Position numbers and translations under genes: made by a program
Origin: Leptolyngbyaceae cyanobacterium JSC-12
GTDB lineage: Bacteria > Cyanobacteriota > Cyanobacteriia > Leptolyngbyales > Leptolyngbyaceae
Length of the DNA: 64,000 nucleotides
Direction of reading: 5' to 3'
Assembly: GCA_000309945.1 (NCBI GenBank)
Contig: CM001633.1
Span: forward strand, 4,753,793-4,817,792
In this document: in pieces, positions 29,486 to 38,305 of the stretch
Layout of the letters: each line of letters starts with the position of its first letter
How positions within the stretch are numbered: position 1 is the first letter of the stretch
The notes under the pieces: model-generated
Database searches by the model: none
The model's input: only the letters and a program-made list of their open reading frames with translations
Told to the model about the DNA's origin: nothing

Positions 29486-29914
29486 CTACTTCTTTTTTAA
29501 CAAGCCTGAAAACGCATTTTGCACCTGCGAGATCACACCCTGCAATAGATTGTCCTTGCCAGATTCCGGACGCACGGCTAATTGAATTGGCTCATCAGAA
29601 AACTCTTTCAAGCGATAGCCATACTCCAGGTTGTTCTGGCTCTTGCGTAACACCGGAAACAAGCGAAATGCGCCTTGCAGCAACTCTGCTTCTTTCTCAA
29701 AAATGGCACGGCTAATCTGGCTACTGCGATTTACTGCCAACGAACCGACTGGAAACCAGTTCTTGTTATCTTTAATACGGATGAAAATATTAAACTCTGG
29801 CAATCCTTCTGATTTCATCTTGTCATACTGCTTAGAAGCAGCTACCCGCTTGTCAGCAGCTTTAGAAGGTTGCTTCGTTTGCTTCGATTTGCCAAATCCA
29901 GTTGAGCCTGTCAT
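29486..29914 (-). CDS. HHL1-like conserved cyanobacterial/plastid-type protein
   Basis: This 142-residue soluble protein begins MTGSTGFGKSKQTKQPSKAA, a basic N-terminus, then has 'GLPEFNIFIRIKDNKNWFPV', 'AIFEKEAELLQGAFRLFP' and 'LEYGYRLKEF'. I recognise the pattern from proteins conserved in cyanobacteria and plastids and annotated as HHL1-like (a photosystem II protection factor in plants under high light). The homology call is from memory, so I hold it loosely. It is convergent with the GAF gene and divergent from psb32. Confidence 0.6.
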   Translation of the reverse strand: MTGSTGFGKSKQTKQPSKAADKRVAASKQYDKMKSEGLPEFNIFIRIKDNKNWFPVGSLAVNRSSQISRAIFEKEAELLQGAFRLFPVLRKSQNNLEYGYRLKEFSDEPIQLAVRPESGKDNLLQGVISQVQNAFSGLLKKK

Positions 29915-30097
29915 AGAGGGATTTGATTACTGATGTGAAAACTTATTAATAAAAGTTTACAGCTTTTTAAGCTCGTTTGCGACCAACCTCCTCACATAGC
30001 TCACACAGCATCGCTCAGCACCTGAAGCTCATTGAATTGCAGAACGCGATTGATAAGCGTAAGATTCATGAAAGATAAGTTGCGAAAAGATACTAGT

Positions 30098-30823
30098 ATG
30101 AGAAGCCTCCTCAACCAATTTCCAAGGCAGGTGCGATCGCTCCATCGATGGCTTCTGCTTGCTGTAATCAGCCTATCGATTGTAACCCAGCTTGCAGTAG
30201 CTTCTGCCAATGCCACCAGCCTGTATGAAATTCCCGCTCTGGAAGAAGATACTTGGGTCGTTGACAAAGCAGAAATTCTCAGCCGCAGCACTGAAGGTAA
30301 ACTCAATTCAACCCTATCAGATCTTGCTAAAGACACTGGCTACGAAGTTCATATTGTTACGATTCATCGGTTGGACTACGACGAGACTGCCCAGAGCTTT
30401 GCCGATAAACTGTTTATGCGCTGGTTCCCAGAGCCAGAAGATCAGGCAAATCAGGTAGTGCTAGTAATTGATAACCTGACCAACAACACCGGAATTCGCA
30501 CAGGCGAGAAGGTGAAATCTGTGATGCCGGATGCGATCGCCACCAGCGTTGCCCAAGAAAGCGTGCTGATTCCATTGAAAGATGGCAACAAATACAATCA
30601 GGCATTGTTGGGTGCAAGCGATCGCATGGTGGCAGTCCTCTCCGGGAAAGAAGACCCCGGACCACCAGAAGTTAAAGATAATGTTATGGTGGAAGGCACC
30701 TTTGCCAGCCGAGAAGACACCCAAAAGAGCAACGCCACAGTTTGGGTCATTGGCTTCCTGGTCGCCGCCACTATCATTCCAATGGCGACTTACTACTTCT
30801 ACCAATACATGGGATCTCGGTAA
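30098..30823 (+). CDS. psb32: TPM domain protein, Psb32-like
   Basis: This 241-residue protein from the ATG at 30098 (MRSLLNQFPRQVRSLHRWL) has a signal peptide ending near 'VASANA'. A TPM domain follows ('DTWVVDKAEILSRSTEGKLN', 'GYEVHIVTIHRLDYDETAQ', 'NQVVLVIDNLTNNTGIRTGE'), and a single TM helix lies near the C-terminus ('WVIGFLVAATIIPMATYYF'). This matches cyanobacterial Psb32, a thylakoid lumen protein that helps photosystem II repair. The frame is open to 30032 with another ATG at 30068; I chose 30098 for the shape of the signal peptide. A strong terminator follows. Confidence 0.85.
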   Translation: MRSLLNQFPRQVRSLHRWLLLAVISLSIVTQLAVASANATSLYEIPALEEDTWVVDKAEILSRSTEGKLNSTLSDLAKDTGYEVHIVTIHRLDYDETAQSFADKLFMRWFPEPEDQANQVVLVIDNLTNNTGIRTGEKVKSVMPDAIATSVAQESVLIPLKDGNKYNQALLGASDRMVAVLSGKEDPGPPEVKDNVMVEGTFASREDTQKSNATVWVIGFLVAATIIPMATYYFYQYMGSR

Positions 30824-30866
30824 CCGCAAGCAAAGCACCGATTCTATCAACTTATTAGTCTTGTTC

Positions 30867-30908
30867 TTAACCCCTATTTCTGAAATAGGGGTTAATTATT
30901 TTGATTTT
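30867..30908 (+). terminator. strong intrinsic terminator after psb32
   Basis: A perfect 14-bp stem, TTAACCCCTATTTC (30867-30880) and GAAATAGGGGTTAA (30882-30895), is followed by a T-rich tail (TTATTTTGATTTTT). It separates psb32 from the Fur-box region that follows. Confidence 0.9.
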
Positions 30909-30937
30909 TGATCCTCAAAAATAATCTCTGATTAACC

Positions 30938-30956
30938 AATAACGATTCTCATTATC
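30938..30956. promoter_or_regulatory. Fur-box-like operator 1
   Basis: AATAACGATTCTCATTATC read on the minus strand matches the classical Fur consensus GATAATGATAATCATTATC at 16 of 19 positions, counted by eye. It lies after the psb32 terminator and about 250 bp before the alkaline phosphatase start. Confidence 0.65.
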
Positions 30957-30972
30957 AGTATGATTTCGGAAT

Positions 30973-30991
30973 GATATTGATTATCATTATG
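30973..30991 (+). promoter_or_regulatory. Fur-box-like operator 2
   Basis: GATATTGATTATCATTATG matches the Fur consensus at 16 of 19 positions (mismatches at 5, 10 and 19). It is 35 bp (start to start) from operator 1, a spacing compatible with cooperative binding of repressor dimers. The only downstream gene before another terminator is the RTX alkaline phosphatase at 31206. Confidence 0.7.
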
Positions 30992-31205
30992 TAATCTCAT
31001 ACTTTTTTGTGATTTGGTGTGTTTTGGATAACTCACCTTAGTAGTGACACAGATGCTATATTGCACAGGGCATTTCGGGGAATGCCTGCTACATCTAACA
31101 GGATGTAAAGGATCTGTAAATTTACGTATATTTTCTGACGCTGTTGTTGCTAAGCAACGATGTCGGAAGAAGGTTTTTTTGTCCAAATTTGGGAGCTAGA
31201 CTGCA

Positions 31206-33611
31206 ATGGCTAAGAACGTCATCATCATGATTGGCGACGGCATGGGCTGGGAAATGGCTCGTGCAGCGGCAATCTATCAACAAATACAGGCAGGTCAAAC
31301 AGGAACATCTCTGACCGATTTCTATACTTCTGGTGTGGGCACTGGACTCAGCTTCCAAAATCTAACTGGCTACACACTGGCTACCACCTATGGCACTACG
31401 ATCGCAGGTTCCAACGGTGTGTTTAACACAAGCAACGTCGCATTGACGGGTTCCGATTCTGTCACTGGTGCTAGTCCAGTCATTCCTGGCTTTCAATTCA
31501 ATCCTGCCTTTAACCCTGGAACAACAGGCAGCGGTGGGGCAACTGTTGCGAGCGGGGCAGTCGGAAATCTGGTGGGCTACGACCCAATTGAAGGCGGGTT
31601 CTTCCCTTGGGATGCTGCTTACTATGGTGGTCCAATTCCGGTTGGCTTTAATAAAGAATACATCAAGTACAGTTATCCCGATTCAGCAAACACGGCAACT
31701 ACGCTGTACACTGGTGTGAAGAGCTACAACAACGCGATCGGGGTCGATATTTTTGAGCAACCCCTGGAAACAATTCTGGCAACAGCAGCCCTAACTGGGC
31801 GTTCAACTGGACTGGTAACATCTGTTCCCATTGACCACGCCACCCCTGGCGCTGCAGCAGCAACGGTCAATCGTCGCGCTAAATATGACACCGAATTTCC
31901 TGGTCTGGATAGCATTCTGCAACAGGAGTTGCGAATTTATCAACCAACAGTATTGCTAGGAGGTGGACATCCCCTATCCAATACGTCCAGTCCCCTTCCC
32001 GAGGGCGTTGAACCTCCCCGTGATTATGGATTTGTCACCAAAGACACGTATGAGTATTTAGTGGCAAATCCCACGAATAATCGCTATGGTTATACCTTCT
32101 TAGAACGGGGTCCCAATGCCACTCAAACGTTGTTTCAAACGGCTGCAACGCTTGATCCTGATAGCGGCGATCGCCTCGTGGGTTTATATGGCGCACGGGG
32201 ACAAAATGGCAACCTGCCTGTCAGTTCTGCCAATGGTGACTACAGCACTACTGGGTTAGACATGTTCAGACTCTTCTCCACGCAGGGACTGAACCCCGAT
32301 ACCCAGCGTCCATTGTTGCCGGGAGAAACTGATGCCTCTTTCATTGCCCGGGAAGTCAATGAAAACCCCACACTGAAAGACTTAACGGAAGCGGCTCTCA
32401 ATATCTTGGGCAAGGATAAGGATGGCTTCTGGCTGATGGTAGAAGGTGGCGATATCGATTGGTCAGCCCACGATAACCACATCGACAACCTAATCGGTAC
32501 GATACTGGACTTTGATAAAGCAGTTGCTTCAACAATTAACTGGATTCAAGCAAATGGTGGTTGGGAAAATAACCTGCTGATTGTCACCGCAGACCATGAC
32601 CATTACTTAACCCTCAACCCGGATTTCCCGCTGTTGCTGCAAACCAGAGGTGCAGAAGCCTTAACCTTTGATCTCAACTCAACAGCCTCCGGACACTTCT
32701 GGGGATCGAATGCTGCTGTTAAGTTTGGTTGGGGGAACCACTCTAATCGTCCTGTCCCTGTTTACTATCAAGGGGCAGGTTCAGAAGTGTTGTCTGGCTT
32801 TGTGGGACAAGGCTTTGAGAGCTATGGTTTCCAAATTCCTGGGTTTGTCAATGGGGTAGATCAAAGCCACATCTATCAAACCATGTTGGGAGCTATCACA
32901 GGTTCAACTGAGAAGCCCAACATTACTGGTCCCCAAGTGGCAAATGCTTATTTCATTGCTGGACCTGGTGAAGATGCGGTTATTTACACAGGCGCGTTCG
33001 ATGACACCATCTACGGCGGAGTTGGGACAAACTACATTTATGCAAACAATGGCAACAATACTGTGTACGCTGAAAATGAAGATGATCTAGTGTACACAGG
33101 TACTGGCAATGACACTATCATCGTGAATGCAGGGAATAATACTGTATTCGCTGGTGCTGGCAATGACTACATCCGCGCTGGGGCAGGCGATGATGTGATT
33201 TATGCAGGTGCTGGTAACGATGACATTGTGGTTGGCGATGGCAATAACTACGTGGATGCTGGTAGTGGTAATGATGTGATCTTCACCGGTGCTGGAAATG
33301 ACACCATTTTGGGCGGTGCCGGAGATGACCTGATCTATGCGGGCACTGGCAATAACTTCATTAATGCTGGAACTGGCAATGACACGGTAGTTGTGATGCC
33401 AGGTGGGATCAATACATTTGTGTTAAGTGCAGGTGCGGGTTCAGTTACTATTTTCAACTTTGGTGCGGGTGATAAGTTCCAGTTAGGTTCTGGTTTAGCA
33501 GTCGCAGATATCACATTAACCCGCAGCGGTAATGATACGTTAGTTAGCAAAGGTGATGATCTACTGGCAACTCTGACTTGGACAACCCTGAATAGCTTAC
33601 CGATCGCCTAA
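31206..33611 (+). CDS. secreted alkaline phosphatase with C-terminal RTX repeats
   Basis: This 801-residue protein would cleave phosphomonoesters outside the cell. The PhoA-type metal sites are all present: Asp in 'IIMIGDGMGWEMA', the Ser/Thr nucleophile motif in 'YPDSANTATTLYTGVKS', Glu/Asp/His in 'MVEGGDIDWSAHDNH', 'VTADHDHY', and a His in 'GNHSNRPVPVY'. From ~585 there are about ten glycine-rich RTX nonapeptides ('GAGNDYI', 'GAGDDVIYAGAGNDDI'), followed by a ~70-residue terminal domain. There is no N-terminal signal peptide, so type I secretion is expected. GGGAG precedes the ATG. Two Fur-box-like sites lie upstream. Confidence 0.9.
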   Translation: MAKNVIIMIGDGMGWEMARAAAIYQQIQAGQTGTSLTDFYTSGVGTGLSFQNLTGYTLATTYGTTIAGSNGVFNTSNVALTGSDSVTGASPVIPGFQFNPAFNPGTTGSGGATVASGAVGNLVGYDPIEGGFFPWDAAYYGGPIPVGFNKEYIKYSYPDSANTATTLYTGVKSYNNAIGVDIFEQPLETILATAALTGRSTGLVTSVPIDHATPGAAAATVNRRAKYDTEFPGLDSILQQELRIYQPTVLLGGGHPLSNTSSPLPEGVEPPRDYGFVTKDTYEYLVANPTNNRYGYTFLERGPNATQTLFQTAATLDPDSGDRLVGLYGARGQNGNLPVSSANGDYSTTGLDMFRLFSTQGLNPDTQRPLLPGETDASFIAREVNENPTLKDLTEAALNILGKDKDGFWLMVEGGDIDWSAHDNHIDNLIGTILDFDKAVASTINWIQANGGWENNLLIVTADHDHYLTLNPDFPLLLQTRGAEALTFDLNSTASGHFWGSNAAVKFGWGNHSNRPVPVYYQGAGSEVLSGFVGQGFESYGFQIPGFVNGVDQSHIYQTMLGAITGSTEKPNITGPQVANAYFIAGPGEDAVIYTGAFDDTIYGGVGTNYIYANNGNNTVYAENEDDLVYTGTGNDTIIVNAGNNTVFAGAGNDYIRAGAGDDVIYAGAGNDDIVVGDGNNYVDAGSGNDVIFTGAGNDTILGGAGDDLIYAGTGNNFINAGTGNDTVVVMPGGINTFVLSAGAGSVTIFNFGAGDKFQLGSGLAVADITLTRSGNDTLVSKGDDLLATLTWTTLNSLPIA

Positions 33612-34634
33612 CTCAGCGTAATAGAGCTTTAGGTTGTTCACAGATTTGGCGATCGCTTGATGCATTCGCAACGCTTGGCATTTGCGCTCCGCGATCGCCT
33701 TTCCTGATCTAACGGGAAACACCTAGCTTACTTGAAGTTGCTGCAAACTGATCGCCTTCTTCAAACGGAGATAGCTTCACAGAATCTTGATGTTTGATGT
33801 GGTGTGAGCAACTTAGTTCTCTGACATGGCAATGATAGGCTGCAATACAAAAGGATAAGAACTAGACAACCAGCACTTTAGCTTTAAATCGCGACCAACT
33901 CGAAAACTGGAGGATTCTCTGAGAAAAACCTACGGGTTTGGACATACGTAAGATTTACATAGAGCATCGATTGTTGACTATCTAGCAATTATCTATAGAA
34001 CGATCACTTGATCAATGATAAAACCGTTTGCCCTGCGATCGCGATTTCTCCCTCATGCGATCGCACTGCCCAATTGAATACTTAAGCTAATGTTTAGTTA
34101 TTCGTTGTAGTTACTCACTCCAGGGACAAACAAGTATTAACTGATGTTAAAATTCACACCTCAAAATTCTTCGCACATCAGAGAGCGGAGTGTTTTCTAA
34201 AAATCAGTACATCCTTAAGAAAGGTCAAATCCAAATTAAGAAATAGGGATTCAATAGAATACTCTTTTTGCTAAGAAGAGATCCTTCTTTCCAATAGCTT
34301 TCTAGTTTTATTGAATAATTATTCAATAAAACTAGAAAGTTTGCAACCCAGCATCAGCAGGCGTTTGAAGCTGAGATTCAATTGTTTTCAGCTCGAAACT
34401 TCATCCAAGTTTTCTGAAGGAAGAGCCTCTTGACAGCCAGCATTATTTTATATTTTGTCCAAGAAAATTAAATTTATTTCCCTTCAACTGCGATTAGTCT
34501 CGCCTTAACGTTGACATGGTTTCCTTAAGTAGAATCTCTCTGCTTAGTTGGAGAAAATTTGAACACGACCAGAGTGTCATACCGACTTAAGCAAACAGTT
34601 TTGAGCATCATTTAGTAAAGTCTTTGGAGCGCAA
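33612..34634. other. 1-kb intergenic region
   Basis: No ORF with coding character fills this gap. It holds several HIP1-like GCGATCGC sites (near 33650, 33700 and 34045), a 42-bp perfect palindrome (34298-34339), and the promoter and GGAG ribosome-binding site of the next gene. 'TTAAC' and 'TTAAA' near 34137-34150 vaguely recall Pho half-sites but are wrongly spaced. Its size is unusual for a cyanobacterial spacer. Confidence 0.6.
34298..34339. repeat. 42-bp perfect, loop-free palindrome
   Basis: The sequence reads identically on both strands from CTTTCTAG at 34298 to CTAGAAAG at 34339, with AATT at the centre. It is AT-rich and far longer than chance would give. It could extrude a cruciform, form a very long RNA hairpin, or be a binding site for a dimeric protein. 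It lies 300 bp before the second phosphatase gene. Confidence 0.9.
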
Positions 34635-37600
34635 ATGCCAAGCAACAACCATGTCATTTTCTTCCATCCAGATGGAACAAGTCCCTCTCACTTTGCGGCT
34701 GCAAGGTTTGTAGAATACGGTCCCGATGGACGGTTAAATTGGGACAAACTTGACCGAGCCGCTGTTTACTTAGGACACATGCAAGACCAGTTGGGTGGTA
34801 CATCCAATGCAGGAGCTGTTAGCCATGCGACTGGTGCAAAGGTCTATGCAGAATCGTTTGGCTTAAATCAAGACAATTCCCCAGTCACCTCTCTGGCTGG
34901 AACAGTTGGCAAGACTATTGTGCAAGAAGCAGTTGAAGCTCGGAAAGTAACTGCTTTAGTGCAATCGGGTGCTATTTTTGAACCGGGAACCGCAGCATTT
35001 GTGGCTCAAGTGCCGGAAATTACTGTGGATGGTCGGCGCATCCCACCCCGCCAACGAACTGCTGAGATTGCAAGGCAAGTTGTCCTGTCTGGTGTTGACT
35101 TTATCCTAGGTGGTGGAGAAGTAACCCTCCTCCCTGTCGGAACAGCAGGTGTTCATGGAACAGCGGCCGAGTACGATGCTATCAGCACTAACCCTCTCTA
35201 GCGTCCTTCCGAGAACTTGATTGATTTGGCAAGGAGTTTGGGCTACACCGTTGTTTACACTGAGCAAGAACTTCGCGATCTCTTAGATCCAGCAAAGTAT
35301 GCTACGCCTCCTACCAAGGTATTTGGGGTGTTTGCTCCCATTCACACTTTCAACGATCGCCCTGAAGAAGTACTGGCAGAACGCAACTTGCCTCTGTATT
35401 TCCAGACAGCTCCTTCCATCGATGTCATGCTACAAGTGACCCAGCAATTGATGGAACGGCACCCTAATTTCATTAATGGTTCTATTGCCATTGTGGAAGA
35501 AGAAGGAACTGATAACTTTGGGAATAATAACAACGCGGCTGGTACGATTGAAGCCATGCGTCGGTCGGATCGGGCAATTGGTGTTGCCTTAGATTTCATC
35601 AACCGCCATCCCAATACGCTGCTGTTGACTGCTGCTGATAGTGATGCGGGTGGCTTGCAAGTCGTTGATCGTAGTAACCCGAACGCTCCTGTAGGCACAA
35701 TCAACAACAACCCCACGACCACTGCTCGCAACGTGCCCATGGATGGGCGAACTGGAGCTAACACTCTGCCCTTCATTGCTCGACCTGATGCCAATGGCGA
35801 TGTGTTCCCCTTTGCTGTGGCATGGGCTGGCACACCAGACTACAGCGGCTCAATTGTGGCAAAGGCGCACGGATTAAATGCTAACAAGCTACCAACCACT
35901 GCCGATAACACGGTGATATACGAGTTGATGTACGAAACCCTGTTTGGTGTGGAACTGCAACCTCGAATTCGAGAGCCGATTGCTCAACCTCCCAGAGCAA
36001 CGAGGGATACCGGGAACGTCATCTTCATTCACCCAGATGGTACCAGCCCTTCTCATTTCATGGCATTGCGGAACATCGACAAAGGACCAGACGGTCGCCT
36101 TAACTGGGACATGATGACCAATGCAGGGGTTTACCTGGGACACATGGAGAACCAGTTGACCGGAACCTCTAATGCAGGTGCAGTCACTCACGCAACCGGG
36201 GTTAAAACCTTTAATGAGTCCTTTGGTTTGGAAGAAACCAATGAACTGATTGTTCCAGCATCGGGACAATTGGGGGCAACGATCCTGGATCAAGCGCTTG
36301 CAGAAGGCAAATTTACCATATTGCTGCAATCCGGGCATCTGGCAGAACCTGGAACCGCCGCCTTTGCAGCAAAAACCAGTAACCGAGTTGGTAACAACAT
36401 CCGTGCTCGTGATAAGTTCGCTGAGATCATCGAACAGGTCATTCGTTCTGGCACTGATGTCATCATGGGTGGTGGCGAATTGTATATGTTACCTGTAGGC
36501 ACCACTGGCTTTCACGTCACTGCTGCGCTGGATGCTTCTGAAACTCGTCCTGAGCGTCGCCCCTCAATTAACCTAATTGAGCTGGCACAGTCTTTGGGGT
36601 ACACCGTGGTGTATACCGAGGAGCAAATGAATGCAGCAGTCAATAGTGCGAACCCTCCTGCCAAATTGCTAGGTGTGTTTGCTGCTATCCACACCTTCGA
36701 TGACAGAACTGAAGAAGCATTGGGTCTAAACACTGCTAATCCCAGAGATTTGTATGTGCCGACGGCTCCTACCATCGCAGAAATGCTAGAAGCGTCGTTG
36801 AAGTTAGCAAACCGCAGCGGCAAAAACTTCTTCGCCGTCGTTGAAGAAGAAGGCACCGATAACTTTGCCAATAACAACAATGCCGTTGGAACAATCGAAG
36901 CCATGCGGCGATCGGATGCAGCGATCGGCATCGCAATGAACTACGTCAATACCGTAGATCCCAACACCCTGGTGATCACTGCAGCAGACAGTGATGCAGG
37001 CGGTTTGCAAGTATTTCAATTCGCACCCTACACACGTCCATCGGGTAACTTTGATGTTAGCAATCCCATCTTGGCAGACAGTCAACCCGAAGTTCCATTC
37101 GTCAACGTCAACCCCACGACAACTGCTAGCACCCGCGCTTTCTTAGATGGTGAAAAAGGCAGTACAGCAACAGAAGGTTTCCCCTGGGTACCATTTGCGT
37201 CTCAAGATAGCATCGATGGTCCGATGGGCAACTTTACGATTAACTGGGTGGGAACTCCTGACTTCCCCGGCAGCATTGTCTCCAAAGCTTACGGGATGAA
37301 TGCTGACTTGTTACCCTCCACCCTGGACAATACCGAGATTTATCGCATCATGTACCGTACCTTGTTTGGACGTGATTCATTGCCCAATTACGCTAGCGGC
37401 GGCCGAGGCAATGACACACTGACAGGTGGCCCTGGAAATGACGTGCTAGTTGGCTTCGCTGGTGACGATTTGCTAGTAGGTTTGGCTGGTAACGATTCCC
37501 TCGTTGGCGGTCTAGGCAACGATACACTGATTGGTGGTCCTGGCTACAATGTGCTCACAGGTGGTGACGGGAATGATCAATTTGTGATTCAACCTGAAAG

Positions 37601-37808
37601 CCGTGATTGGATTGTGGACTTCCGAGTGGGAGAAGACAAAATTAGGCTATCAGGTCTGACCTTTAGTCAAATTCAAATCACAGATGGAACAGGCAACTAT
37701 ATGGGTAATGCTGTAGCAAATCTCGTTGGAGTTCAGGGACAAGATCCATTGATTGTGTTTGCTGGTTTGCAACCGAGCGCAATCAGTAGCAGCGATTTTA
37801 TCGTGTAG
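34635..37808 (+). pseudogene. tandem alkaline-phosphatase-like RTX protein interrupted by an amber codon
   Basis: Start ATG 34635 (GGAG upstream); one frame to 37808 apart from TAG at 35199-35201. The second half continues in the same frame ([14 protein letters not shown]) and aligns with [14 protein letters not shown] in the second domain, so this is one 1057-codon gene with a nonsense mutation, or one that is read through. There are two homologous AP-like domains (~1-455 and ~456-915), then RTX repeats ('[16 protein letters not shown]') and a secretion-type C-terminus. In both domains metal-binding His positions look replaced: 'VEEEGTDNF' followed by NNNN where a His is expected, and 'TAADSDAGG' in place of TADH. 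Activity is therefore uncertain even if the full protein is made. Confidence 0.8.
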
Positions 37809-37865
37809 AAAACTCGCTCCTATTATAGGTAGCGGAGTAGGTCTTGTGCCTATTCCACGTGACTC

Positions 37866-37904
37866 AAGGCTATCACAACTCTGATTGGAGTTTGTGATAG
37901 CCTT
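37866..37904 (+). terminator. intrinsic terminator after the tandem phosphatase gene
   Basis: AAGGCTATCACAACTC (37866-37881) pairs with GAGTTTGTGATAGCCTT (37888-37904) with one bulged base; the loop is 6 nt. It is followed by TCATTT. It sits 57 bp after the stop codon. Confidence 0.8.
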
Positions 37905-37973
37905 TCATTTGAATTAAAGAGCATTGAAATGCTAGTTTTTTAGATACATAGACCAGATGCATAAATTGTTACA

Positions 37974-37992
37974 AACGTTGATAATCATTGTG
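37974..37992 (+). promoter_or_regulatory. weaker Fur-box-like site before the GDPD/phytase gene
   Basis: The core TGATAATCATTGTG (37979-37992) matches 12 of 14 bases of the right part of the Fur consensus, but the left five bases match poorly (about 13 of 19 overall). It is ~315 bp before the start of the next gene. By itself it is weak; it is noted because the first phosphatase gene of the cluster has two strong sites. Confidence 0.35.
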
Positions 37993-38305
37993 GTTTAGAT
38001 AACGCTTGACTGAGTCCAGAAAATGATACTCTATCGATTGCATTTTGAATGCACCAGAATTTTTTCAAGAAGTTCAGGAAAGTCTTTATCTTGATGAAAA
38101 CACTCTAGGTTGAGATTGAATGCCTGATTGCGCATTCAGTTGAATTGGAGTGATGAACTTCTTATAGACATTGCTTCTTGTGCTCAAGGGGTATTTCAAT
38201 GGGCCTCCATTTCAGTATGAAGATTCCATGCCACAGCAATGTCTATTTTGCCTATGAACCATACAACCACTATCTACCGGGTTAGCCCCATCATCACTTA
38301 ATACT

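Noticed and set aside
34130-34160. Pho box before the second phosphatase gene
   Set aside because: Two TTAA-type half-sites are present but with a 10-bp period and poor flanks; the cyanobacterial Pho box needs regular 11-bp spacing.
35217-37808. Independent second gene starting at a TTG after the amber codon
   Set aside because: There is no ribosome-binding site, and the residues on both sides of the stop complete one AP-like domain.
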